From RHKX01 sp963823565 (lineage in GTDB: Bacteria; Actinomycetota; Thermoleophilia; Solirubrobacterales; 70-9), in NCBI GenBank assembly GCA_963823565.1, contig CAWGLR010000001.1:930001-994000 (forward strand): a stretch of 64,000 nt of DNA, read 5' to 3'. The position numbers were made by a program, and so were the translations under genes. How positions within the stretch are numbered: position 1 is the stretch's first letter; the number at the start of each line of letters is the position of its first letter. The notes beneath the pieces were generated by a model, which saw only the letters and a list, made by a program, of their open reading frames with translations, was not told where the DNA came from and searched no databases. Positions 1 to 11,915 of the stretch are shown here, piece after piece.

Positions 1-4570
<4,570 letters not shown>

Positions 4571-4580
4571 GGGAGATCTG

Positions 4581-6032
4581 ATGGCCAATCCGCGCGGATT
4601 CCTCGAGGTGCATCGCGCTCCCGCCCCCGAGCGGGACCCGCGCGAGCGCGTGCGCGACTACGGCGAGATCTACGGCGTCCTGCCCGAGGACGAGCTGCGC
4701 GCGCAGGCGTCCCGCTGCATGGACTGCGGCGTCCCCTTCTGCAACAACGCCTGCCCGCTCGGCAACCTGATCCCCGACTGGAACGACCTCGCCCGCGTCG
4801 GCGACTGGAAGCGCGCGATCGAGCAGCTCCACGCGACGAACAACTTCCCCGAGTTCACCGGCCTGATCTGCCCGGCGCCGTGCGAGTCGGCGTGCGTCCT
4901 CGACATCGACGACGACCCGGTGATGATCAAGCAGATCGAGTACTGGACGATCAACCGCGCCTTCGAGGAGGGCTGGGTCGTGCCGGTCCCGCCGCCGCCG
5001 GAGGCGCGTACGGGGCGCACGGTGGGCGTCGTCGGCTCCGGCCCCGCCGGCATGGCCGCCGCCGCCGAGCTCAACAAGGTCGGCCACACCGTCACCGTCT
5101 ACGAGCGCGACGAGACGCCCGGGGGGCTGATGCGCTTCGGCGTGCCCGACGCCAAGCTCGAGAAGTGGATGATCGACCGCCGCATCGAGCTGCTCGAGGC
5201 CGAGGGCATCGAGTTCGTCTGTGACGTCGAGGTCGGCGTCGACATCGGTGCCGACGAGCTGCGCGCCAAGCACGACGCGGTCGTGCTCGCGATGGGCTCG
5301 CGGGTCGAGCGCGACATCGAGCTTCCCGGCCGCGACCTCGACGGCGTCCACTTCGCGATGGAGTACCTGTACCAGCGCAACCGCTTCGTCGCCAAGGAGC
5401 AGGGCAGGCCCTTCCGCGAGCCCGACCGGCCGATCAGCGCCGCCGGCAAGAACGTCGTCGTCATCGGCGGCGGCGACACCGGGATGGACTGCATCTCCAA
5501 CGCGCTCCGCGAGGGCGCGAAGGAGGCGATGCTGCTCGACGTCTACCCCGAGGTCCCCAAGGACGGCCGCTATCCCAACACCCCGTGGCCGATCCAGCCG
5601 CGGCGGCTGCTCACCACCTACGCGCTCGAGGAGGGCGGCGAGCGCCGCTTCGGCCGCGAGGTGACGGCGCTCGAGGGCGAGGGCGGCGCCGTCAAGCGCG
5701 TCCACGCGCGGCAGGTCACCGGCGATTCCTCGCGCACGCTCGTCCCGGTCGACGGCAGCGAGTACACGGTCGACGCCGACCTCGTCCTGATCGCCGTCGG
5801 CTTCACCCATCCCGAGCGCGAAGGCCTGGTCGACGGGCTCGGCGTCAAGCTCGACAGCCGCGGCAACGTCAAGGCGGGCGCTTTCGCGACCAGCGTCGAG
5901 CGCGTCTACGCGGCGGGCGACGTCCGGGTGGGCGCCTCGCTCATCGTCACCGCGATCGCCGAGGGCCGCAAGTGCGCCCGGGTGGTCGAGGCGGCGCTGC
6001 GGGCGGGGGCCGGCGCGAAGACCGCCGCCTGA
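4581..6032 (+). CDS. gltD: Glutamate synthase small subunit
   Basis: Small (beta) subunit of glutamate synthase, 483 aa. It takes electrons from NADPH through FAD and 4Fe-4S clusters to the large subunit. The N-terminal region carries two cysteine groups (CMDCGVPFCNNACP and CPAPCESACVL) for the 4Fe-4S clusters. It is followed by an FAD dinucleotide fold (VGSGPAGMAAA, about residue 150) and an NADPH fold (VIGGGDTGMDC, about residue 290). Length is typical. The ATG at 4581 has GGGAGAT just upstream and lies 10 nt after gltB, so translation is probably co-ordinated. A short GC hairpin follows at 6073-6089. Confidence 0.97.
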   Translation: MANPRGFLEVHRAPAPERDPRERVRDYGEIYGVLPEDELRAQASRCMDCGVPFCNNACPLGNLIPDWNDLARVGDWKRAIEQLHATNNFPEFTGLICPAPCESACVLDIDDDPVMIKQIEYWTINRAFEEGWVVPVPPPPEARTGRTVGVVGSGPAGMAAAAELNKVGHTVTVYERDETPGGLMRFGVPDAKLEKWMIDRRIELLEAEGIEFVCDVEVGVDIGADELRAKHDAVVLAMGSRVERDIELPGRDLDGVHFAMEYLYQRNRFVAKEQGRPFREPDRPISAAGKNVVVIGGGDTGMDCISNALREGAKEAMLLDVYPEVPKDGRYPNTPWPIQPRRLLTTYALEEGGERRFGREVTALEGEGGAVKRVHARQVTGDSSRTLVPVDGSEYTVDADLVLIAVGFTHPEREGLVDGLGVKLDSRGNVKAGAFATSVERVYAAGDVRVGASLIVTAIAEGRKCARVVEAALRAGAGAKTAA

Positions 6033-6072
6033 CGCTGCGTTTCGTCGGGCATTCGCCGCGGCTCGGTGTGAA

Positions 6073-6089
6073 GGCCGGAGCTCCCGGCC
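6073..6089 (+). terminator. Possible gltBD terminator hairpin
   Basis: GGCCGG, a 5-nt loop, then CCGGCC begins 41 nt after the gltD stop. There is no T-tract, which is common for actinobacterial terminators. Position fits the end of the gltBD transcript, but a 6-bp stem is weak evidence in DNA this GC-rich. Confidence 0.35.
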
Positions 6090-6131
6090 GCTGGGCGCCT
6101 CGGTCCAACAGTTGAACTCAGACGTCCCGCG

Positions 6132-6166
6132 CGCACTTTGGTCCGCATAGCGAGCCCAAATGTGCG
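6132..6166. repeat. Imperfect inverted repeat in the gltD downstream gap
   Basis: Arms CGCACTTTGG (6132-6141) and CCAAATGTGCG (6156-6166) are complementary with one bulged base and a 14-nt spacer. The element lies in the 709-nt stretch between gltD and the next clear gene. It is A/T-richer than its surroundings and could be an operator or a second terminator. No neighbouring regulator identifies it. Confidence 0.3.
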
Positions 6167-6345
6167 TTCACCGATGACGGCCCAGCGTTGGGCGCCTAGC
6201 CGCTCAGCGTCCCCGCTGCCTGAATCGATCGAGGTCACCGGCGCGGCTCCCGATCATCGGCACGGGCCCAGGTCGCTCGACGCGCCTCTCTGCCCTACGC
6301 CGATCAGGGTGGGGCAACTCAGAGCGAGTTCGTTGTCGTCGGTCC

Positions 6346-6618
6346 ATGTGTCTCCCCGCGTTCGCCGGAATGCTCAGCGACAGTGGCTCCTCGGGCTCCA
6401 ACCTAGCGGATCTCGGGCCCGCCGAGGTGCACGCCTTTCCCGGGGTCGTCAACGCCGCCTCCAACGCGCTCTGCCGCCGCGCCAGATTCCTCCTGGCGGA
6501 GGAGGACGCGGAGATCGTCTTCTCCGGCCGGCCGCTCCGCTGCAACCACTGGGCCCTGCCCCAGGCACGATTGCATCCGGATCGGGCTCACACAGGCCTC
6601 CGGCCGCGAGCTGCTTGA
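6346..6618 (+). CDS. Doubtful small ORF in the 6033-6741 gap
   Basis: A 90-codon frame whose middle part (about 6440-6560) has the strong G/C third-position preference of real genes here. It has no ribosome binding site, no family I recognise, and both ends look non-coding. The protein would be soluble, with no signal peptide or membrane segment. It may be a small gene, a decayed fragment, or chance. Apart from this and the two inverted repeats, I see no gene or RNA in 6033-6741. Confidence 0.2.
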   Translation: MCLPAFAGMLSDSGSSGSNLADLGPAEVHAFPGVVNAASNALCRRARFLLAEEDAEIVFSGRPLRCNHWALPQARLHPDRAHTGLRPRAA

Positions 6619-6741
6619 CTACTTCTTTACGGGAGCCTGCGAGGGTGCACGTATCCCTCGTCGCAGACGCAATCGAGGCGGGATCACAGCTATTGCGTCC
6701 GCAGGCCCCCCGCGGGGCACCTCTTTCACTGTCCGGTGCCG

Positions 6742-7833
6742 ATGAAACCGGAACCACAGCTCTTGAGCACAGCAGTCGCATCACACCCCACCGACCGGTT
6801 CACGGTTCCGCCCGAGATCGAGGCCGATCCGACGCTCCGCATCGTCGAGGAGGGCCTGCCCGCCGCCGCCCCGCAGCGGTCGTGGCTGAAGCGGCACTCG
6901 AAGCTCGTCAGCTTCGCGTTCGCCTTCATCGTCAGCGCCGCGCTGGTCGTCGGCCTCTACGGCGAGCGCGACGCCTTCACGAGCGCGCTGGACTCGGCCT
7001 CGATCTGGCTGCTGATCGCCTCCGTGGTCATGCACGTGGGCTGGCTGCTGGCGCGCAGCGAGGCCTGGCACGTCTGCGTCGACGCCGCCGGCGCCGACTG
7101 CGGCCGGCGGCCGCTGTACCGCGCCTCGGCGATCGGCTACCTCGGCAACGTCTTCAACTCGAGCTTCGGGCTCGCGGTCCGCATCGCCGAGCTGCGACGG
7201 ACCGCCCCCGACAAGGCGCCCTGCGCCGGCACCCTCGTCGCCGCGGAGCTGCCGATCCTGACGATCGAGCTCGCGCTCGGCGCCATCTTCTCCTTCACCC
7301 TCGTCGCGCCGCTCGGCGTCCCCTGGTGGATCCCGCTGATCGCGCTGGCGGTCGGGGTCGGGGTCGTCTCCGGCCTCAGCCGGCTCGCCCACCGCAAGCG
7401 CACCGGGATCTGGAACGGCCTCGCGGTGCTGCGCGGGATGCGCCACCGCAACACGATCGTCGCGCTGACCCTGTTCGCGGTGAGCTCGCAGGTCCTGCGC
7501 AACTGGCTGCTCCTGCAGGGCGTCGGCATCGACGTCTCGTTCTTCGACGCGACCGCGCTCCTGATCGCCACCGCGGCGCTCGGACTGCTGCCGATCGGAC
7601 CGGGCCTCGGCGTGGCCACGACCGTGATGATCCTCGGCTCCAACGGCGTCCCCGCGACCGCGGCGGCGGGAGCGCTGCTGACCGCGACCGGCGCTGTCGG
7701 AGCGATCCTGTTCGCCACATGGGCACTCGCCGACCGGGTGCGGACGAACCCGCGCTGGACCCTGCGCAGGCGCCGCCCCGGGCGGCTGCAGATCCGCCAC
7801 GGGCACCACATCCCGTTCCCCGAGCCCCACTAG
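6742..7833 (+). CDS. Flippase-like / LPG-synthase transmembrane-domain protein
   Basis: Integral membrane protein of about 363 aa in the lysylphosphatidylglycerol synthase transmembrane-domain/UPF0104 family. After a ~55-residue cytoplasmic N-terminus it has about eight hydrophobic segments. Typical family features are the region around YLGNVFNSSFGLAVRIAE (about residue 135) and the Gly/Pro-rich LGLLPIGPGLGVATT near the C-terminus. Relatives are implicated in lipid or lipid-linked sugar translocation; the substrate cannot be read from sequence. I use the ATG at 6742; an in-frame GTG lies at 6736, and neither has a clear Shine-Dalgarno. Only 3 nt separate it from the aldo/keto reductase gene, so the two are probably co-transcribed. 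Confidence 0.75.
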   Translation: MKPEPQLLSTAVASHPTDRFTVPPEIEADPTLRIVEEGLPAAAPQRSWLKRHSKLVSFAFAFIVSAALVVGLYGERDAFTSALDSASIWLLIASVVMHVGWLLARSEAWHVCVDAAGADCGRRPLYRASAIGYLGNVFNSSFGLAVRIAELRRTAPDKAPCAGTLVAAELPILTIELALGAIFSFTLVAPLGVPWWIPLIALAVGVGVVSGLSRLAHRKRTGIWNGLAVLRGMRHRNTIVALTLFAVSSQVLRNWLLLQGVGIDVSFFDATALLIATAALGLLPIGPGLGVATTVMILGSNGVPATAAAGALLTATGAVGAILFATWALADRVRTNPRWTLRRRRPGRLQIRHGHHIPFPEPH

Positions 7834-7836
7834 CCG

Positions 7837-8823
7837 ATGCGACGCCGACGACTCGGCGACAGCGACCTCGAGGTGACCGAGATCTCCCTCGGGTCCTGGC
7901 TCACCTACTCGGGCGGGGTCGAGCGCGAGCAGGCCGAGGCGTGCACGCGCGCCGCCCATGAGGCCGGCATCAACCTCTTCGACACCTCCAACGCGTACGG
8001 CGACGGCGCGTCGGAGACGGCCTGGGGCGAGATCCTCTCCGCCTACCCCCGGGACTCGTACGTCCTCGCAACGAAGGTCTACTTCCCGACGAGCAACGGG
8101 GGCGGGCTCTCGGCGGCGCAGATCGCCAAGCAGATCGATCTCTCCCTGGAGCGGCTGCAGACCGACTACGTCGACCTCTACCAGTGCCACCGCTTCGATC
8201 CCGACGTCGCGATCGAGGAGACGATGGAGGCGCTCGGGGAGGTCGTCAGCTCCGGCAAGGCCCGCTACCTCGGCTTCAGCGAGTGGGCGCCCGAGCAGAT
8301 CCGCGCCGGCATCGAGGCCGCACCCGAGGGCGTCGGGTTCGTCTCTTCCCAGCCGCAGTACTCGCTGCTCTGGCAGGCGCCGGAGCGTGAGGTCTTCCCC
8401 CTCTGCGCCGACCACGGCATCTCCCAGATCGTCTGGTCGCCGCTGGCCGAGGGGGTCCTCACCGGCAAGTACGAGCCCGGCGCCGAGCCGCCCTCCGACT
8501 CCCGCGCGGCCAGCGACCGGATGGGCAGCTTCGTCCGCCGGCGCCTCACGGACGAGACGCTCGAGGCGGTGCAGCGGCTGAAGCCGGTCGCCGAGGGCGC
8601 GGGCCTCTCGCTCCCGCAGCTCGCGCTCGCCTGGGTGCTGCGCCGCGAGGAGGTCGCGAGCGCGATCGTCGGCGCCAGCCGGCCCGAGCAGCTCCACCAG
8701 AACATCGAGGCGTCGGGCGTCGAGCTCTCGCCCGACGTCCTCCGCGCGATCGACGACGCGCTCGGGGACGTGCCGGTGAAGGAGGCGGAGTCGGCGTCGT
8801 CAGCGGGCGTCAAGCACCGCTGA
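7837..8823 (+). CDS. Aldo/keto reductase
   Basis: NADPH-dependent oxidoreductase of the aldo/keto reductase superfamily, 328 aa, a (beta/alpha)8 barrel. The catalytic tetrad is complete: Asp49 and Tyr54 (in FDTSNAYGDG), Lys80 (LATKVYF) and His118 (YQCHRFD). The overall pattern, with VWSPLAEGVLTGKY and a C-terminal IVGASRPEQL cofactor segment, resembles the Kv-beta/YghZ-like subgroup. Substrate is unknown. It starts 3 nt after the flippase-like gene. Its 3' end overlaps by 14 bp the end of a convergent gene for a secreted protein. A second, different aldo/keto reductase lies at 25570-26541. Confidence 0.9.
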   Translation: MRRRRLGDSDLEVTEISLGSWLTYSGGVEREQAEACTRAAHEAGINLFDTSNAYGDGASETAWGEILSAYPRDSYVLATKVYFPTSNGGGLSAAQIAKQIDLSLERLQTDYVDLYQCHRFDPDVAIEETMEALGEVVSSGKARYLGFSEWAPEQIRAGIEAAPEGVGFVSSQPQYSLLWQAPEREVFPLCADHGISQIVWSPLAEGVLTGKYEPGAEPPSDSRAASDRMGSFVRRRLTDETLEAVQRLKPVAEGAGLSLPQLALAWVLRREEVASAIVGASRPEQLHQNIEASGVELSPDVLRAIDDALGDVPVKEAESASSAGVKHR

Positions 8824-9745
8824 GGGACGCGGCGCCCCGGACCGCCGCCCTGTCCAGAGCGCCTCCGGGGCATCGCGGTCCTCGCCGCATCCCGGCCAGC
8901 ATCGGCGTCAGCGCGACCGGGGACTCCACACCCGGCAAGGGAACCTTCAGGTCGCCCCTGAGCCGGCGCGCACGCAGTCTCGCCGCCCCGGTGAACGGGG
9001 CGGGCGGCCGCACGCGCGCCCGCCGCCCGTCGCGGGAATACGTGAAGGTCGAACGGGTCCCGGGCTCCACGAGCAGACGAGTGACGTCCACTCCGCCGAG
9101 ACGCTGCTGCAGCTCGGCGATGTGGAACACCTTCCGAGCATCGAGCCCGTCGATCGCCGCGTATCCGAGCCCTGAGGGGCGGCAGGCGATCAGGAAGACG
9201 ATGTCCTCGAGGCCGTCCATTCCGTCGTGACCCGCTTCGCGCTGGAGGAAGCAGGGCAGCGGAGGCCCGAAGCCGCCTCGCTTGATCGCGCCCTCCACGG
9301 CGGTCGCGTCCGCGGCCGTGAACCCATTGTCCCCCTCGAAGTCGATCATGCCGCGGAAGGTCCCGACGATCGTCGGGTGGCAGTCGTCGGGATCCTTGAC
9401 CTTGCGGCGAGCGTCGAACCGCACATCGACCTCGCCGAACGGTCCGAAGCTCGCTCGGACGCGGCGACGCGTCACGGTCTCGGCCTGCACGCGGTACTGG
9501 ACCTGGGCACCTCCTCCGCGCCTGTCCAGCTTCTTGACCGTGAGCCGCGCCGTCTCACCGCCGGTGTGCGCGGTGAACGAGAGCCGGTAGCCGTTGCTGG
9601 CGGGCATCGCAAAGCGAACGGCGAAGTGCGGCTCCTTGGCGGGCTTGTCCGATGGGGCCGAAACCGCGGGAGCCGCGTCGACAGCGAGCGCGCAGGCGAA
9701 GAGAGTCACGAGGAGCCCGATACGGGCTTGCGGCCGGCTCCTCAT
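8810..9745 (-). CDS. Secreted protein, tandem paralogue B
   Basis: 311-aa protein of unknown function. It starts MRSRPQARIGLLV and has a Sec signal peptide ending near PAVSAP, so it is exported. The mature part is beta-rich with few cysteines (one in DDCHPTIVGTF). It is a diverged copy of the gene just upstream (9745-10659). Both share an S/NGY motif after the signal, a basic RRR.A.FG segment, a conserved Cys before G.FRG, and a glycine/arginine-rich end. Its ATG overlaps the upstream TGA (TGATG), showing translational coupling. The larger open frame reaching to 10900 is mostly a shadow of the upstream gene, so the start is set at 9745. Confidence 0.7.
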   Translation of the reverse strand: MRSRPQARIGLLVTLFACALAVDAAPAVSAPSDKPAKEPHFAVRFAMPASNGYRLSFTAHTGGETARLTVKKLDRRGGGAQVQYRVQAETVTRRRVRASFGPFGEVDVRFDARRKVKDPDDCHPTIVGTFRGMIDFEGDNGFTAADATAVEGAIKRGGFGPPLPCFLQREAGHDGMDGLEDIVFLIACRPSGLGYAAIDGLDARKVFHIAELQQRLGGVDVTRLLVEPGTRSTFTYSRDGRRARVRPPAPFTGAARLRARRLRGDLKVPLPGVESPVALTPMLAGMRRGPRCPGGALDRAAVRGAASLSGA

Positions 9746-10659
9746 CAGCGGCCGAGGGCTCGCGACAGGACCCGTGCCGCCTCGGTGTGAGTGCGGAGGA
9801 GGCCGCGCAGGTGCGTGCACCCCGGCAGGTCGATGTCCCCACGGAGGCTCGTCAGCTGCGCCGGGGCCGGAGCGAGCTGCGTGAGACCGGCTCCCGGCAA
9901 CATGGCTCGGAGCCTGCCGGCGAGGAAGCCGCTCTCGTATTTCGGACGGCCGAGGAATGGCTGGGGCGGACGGACAGCGGCGGTTCGGCGTCCCCTGCCG
10001 ACCGCGAAGTTCCGAGCGGTTCCCTCCACGAAGAGCGTCCGGTAGACGGCCAGGCTCCCGGCCCGCTCGAATGCCGAGGCGATGAAGAAGGGGCGCGCCT
10101 CCGGTCGCCGCTCGACTGCGAGCAGCGAAGTGCTCCGCCCCGGACACGTGACGAGGATCGAGCTCTTGTCCCGGCCCGCTCGGTTGGCGAAGGGAACGGG
10201 TCCCTGGCCGCACCGGCCGCGTGCGAGCGCGACGATGCCGAAGGTTCGCTGCTCGCTGACGGAGGTGTAGCCGGACTCGCCGACGAATCGGAGTAGGCCG
10301 CGGAATTCGCCGAATCGGGACGAGGTGTCGCAGGTGTGACGGTTGAGGTTGTGCTCTCCATCCTGCTCGAAGCGGAACGAAACCCGACCCAGCTCTCCGA
10401 AGTCGGCCGAGATCCGCCTCCGGTTCACCTTCGCCGGCCTGGTGTCGACGTAGACGGCGGTCGAGTCGTCCCTGCGGAGCACGAGCTCGACCTGACGCCC
10501 ATGGCGATCGCTCTCCGCATGCAACTGCCAGAAATAGCCGTTGCTCGCCCCCTCGCCGCCCGCGAAGACGGAGAGCTCCTTGCCCTGCGCGTCGCCGGCC
10601 GCGAACAGGAAGGCGATGGCCGCCAGTCCTGTCACCCCCCACGTTCTCCCCCGACGCAT
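9745..10659 (-). CDS. Secreted protein, tandem paralogue A
   Basis: 304-aa exported protein of unknown function. The N-terminus MRRGRTWGVTGLAAIAFLF followed by AAGDAQG is a clear Sec signal peptide. The mature domain begins KELSVFAGGEGASNGYFW and carries a conserved Cys (HTCDTSS) and the FRGLLRFVGESGYT segment matched in paralogue B. It is first in a two-gene operon, with its stop overlapping the start of paralogue B. Upstream on the same strand is a 51-codon gene ending 12 nt away. Lineage-restricted secreted proteins of this kind are common in Thermoleophilia; I recognise no catalytic motif. Confidence 0.7.
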   Translation of the reverse strand: MRRGRTWGVTGLAAIAFLFAAGDAQGKELSVFAGGEGASNGYFWQLHAESDRHGRQVELVLRRDDSTAVYVDTRPAKVNRRRISADFGELGRVSFRFEQDGEHNLNRHTCDTSSRFGEFRGLLRFVGESGYTSVSEQRTFGIVALARGRCGQGPVPFANRAGRDKSSILVTCPGRSTSLLAVERRPEARPFFIASAFERAGSLAVYRTLFVEGTARNFAVGRGRRTAAVRPPQPFLGRPKYESGFLAGRLRAMLPGAGLTQLAPAPAQLTSLRGDIDLPGCTHLRGLLRTHTEAARVLSRALGR

Positions 10660-10671
10660 GATTCGCTGAAG

Positions 10672-10827
10672 CTACCGCACGAGTCGGCGCGCCGCCCGCG
10701 GTACGTCGTCGTGCTCGAGCGACGCGCCGGTCCGCCGGGCGGCGAACTCGCGCCGCGCGGCCGCGGCCTCGCGCGTGTAGTCGTCCTCGGGGTCCCGTGG
10801 GATCCGCCGTTCGTCCGTCTTGCTCAT
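10672..10827 (-). CDS. Small 51-aa charged protein
   Basis: A short gene encoding 51 residues, rich in Arg, Asp, Glu and Ala (starts MSKTDERRIPRDPEDDY, ends AARRLVR). It has an excellent ribosome binding site, AGGAGGGAGAGC directly before the ATG. It lies 12 nt upstream of the secreted-paralogue operon on the same strand and probably belongs to that transcript. No signal peptide, membrane segment or known domain is visible; it is likely a small cytoplasmic protein of unknown role. Confidence 0.55.
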   Translation of the reverse strand: MSKTDERRIPRDPEDDYTREAAAARREFAARRTGASLEHDDVPRAARRLVR

Positions 10828-10926
10828 GCTCTCCCTCCTGTGCGCCGGGCGGCGATGCTATTCGCGTCGCGGCCCCGAGGCGCGGGTAGTGGGCGTCCAC
10901 GAGCAGACCCGAAGGGAGGCGAACGA

Positions 10927-11268
10927 GTGGAGCGCAACGACGAGATCATGGCGATCGAGACGCAGCTGGCCGAGGGCGACGACTCGACCTACCGCCGCTA
11001 CCTCGCCGGCGACGCGCTGGTGATCGTCCCTGGTGCCGCCATGACCAAGGAGGAGACGGTGGCGGCGATGGCCGAGAGCCCCGGCTGGATCAGCGTCCGG
11101 CTGGAGGACGCCGACTTCGCCGACCTCGCGGCGGGCCTCGTGCTGCTCTCCTATGACTTTCACGGCGAGCGCGCGAACATGAAGTACGACGCCCGCTTGA
11201 CGAGCATCTACCGCGAGACTCCGGAGGGATGGAGGATGGCCTTCCACCAGCAGACGCCCGACCCATGA
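10927..11268 (+). CDS. NTF2-like / DUF4440-type protein
   Basis: 113-aa protein of the NTF2-like (DUF4440/SnoaL) fold. It shows an N-terminal helix (ERNDEIMAIETQLAEGD), the strand DALVIVPGA, and the terminal beta-sheet YRETPEGWRMAFHQQTPDP typical of these cone-shaped small-molecule-binding or hydrolase-like proteins. The start is a GTG at 10927 preceded by GGGAGGCGAAC, a good binding site; the longer open frame upstream is not coding. Its TGA overlaps the ATG of the acetyltransferase gene (ATGA), so the two are translationally coupled. Ligand unknown. Confidence 0.75.
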   Translation: MERNDEIMAIETQLAEGDDSTYRRYLAGDALVIVPGAAMTKEETVAAMAESPGWISVRLEDADFADLAAGLVLLSYDFHGERANMKYDARLTSIYRETPEGWRMAFHQQTPDP

Positions 11269-11846
11269 CCACCGCGCCGCCGGAGAGGCTGCCTCGAGTC
11301 GAGCTCCGCGCTCCGCATGAGCGCGACGCCGACGCCTTCCTGCGCGCCGCGCGGGCCAGCCGCGAGCTGCACGAGCCCTGGTACCGGCCCCCGGGCACGG
11401 CGGGCGAGTGGGAGGACTACGTCCGCCGCTGCAGGACCGACGCCCACGCCGGCTACCTGATCCTCGCGCCCGGCGACGGCGGTCCCGGTGAGGGCGGGCT
11501 GGCCGGCATCGCGACGGTAGCCAACATCATCCGCGGCAGCTTCTGGTCGGCCCACCTCGGCTACGCGGCGATGTCGCCCTACGAGGGCCGCGGGCTGATG
11601 ACCGCGGGCATCGCGGCGGTCCTCGACGACGTCTTCGAGCGAATGCGGCTGCACCGGATCGAGGCGAACGTCCAGCCCGGCAACCCCGCATCCCGCTCCC
11701 TCGTCGAGCGGCTCGGGTTCCGGCTCGAGGGTTTCTCCCCGAGCTATCTGGCGATCGGCGGGAAATGGTGCGACCACGACCGCTGGGCGATCCTCGCCGA
11801 CGAATGGCGCGCCCGCCGCGCCGACCTCAGCCTCCCCGGCACCTAG
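11265..11846 (+). CDS. GNAT N-acetyltransferase, RimJ/RimL-like
   Basis: 193-aa acetyl-CoA-dependent acetyltransferase of the GNAT superfamily, closest in pattern to RimJ/RimL, which acetylate ribosomal-protein N-termini. The acetyl-CoA loop is seen in AMSPYEGRGLMTAGIAAVLD (motif A), followed by LHRIEANVQPGNPASRSLVERLGF (cofactor and substrate region, given by its ends near residues 130-155) and the closing strand WAILADEW. The ATG at 11265 overlaps the previous stop and is preferred to upstream in-frame starts that would lie inside the NTF2-like gene. The target is not known; many such proteins act on small molecules or antibiotics. Confidence 0.85.
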   Translation: MTTAPPERLPRVELRAPHERDADAFLRAARASRELHEPWYRPPGTAGEWEDYVRRCRTDAHAGYLILAPGDGGPGEGGLAGIATVANIIRGSFWSAHLGYAAMSPYEGRGLMTAGIAAVLDDVFERMRLHRIEANVQPGNPASRSLVERLGFRLEGFSPSYLAIGGKWCDHDRWAILADEWRARRADLSLPGT

Positions 11847-11915
11847 TTTCCGGACGAATCGCGGGCGTATCTCGGCGCCGCTCAAGGCCCCGCCCGCGGA
11901 GGTCGATGGTCAGGC

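Noticed and set aside
9746..10900. Upstream extension of secreted paralogue B to 10900
   Set aside because: It is a shifted read of paralogue A, without a ribosome binding site; the ATG at 9745 overlaps the previous stop and is followed by a signal peptide.
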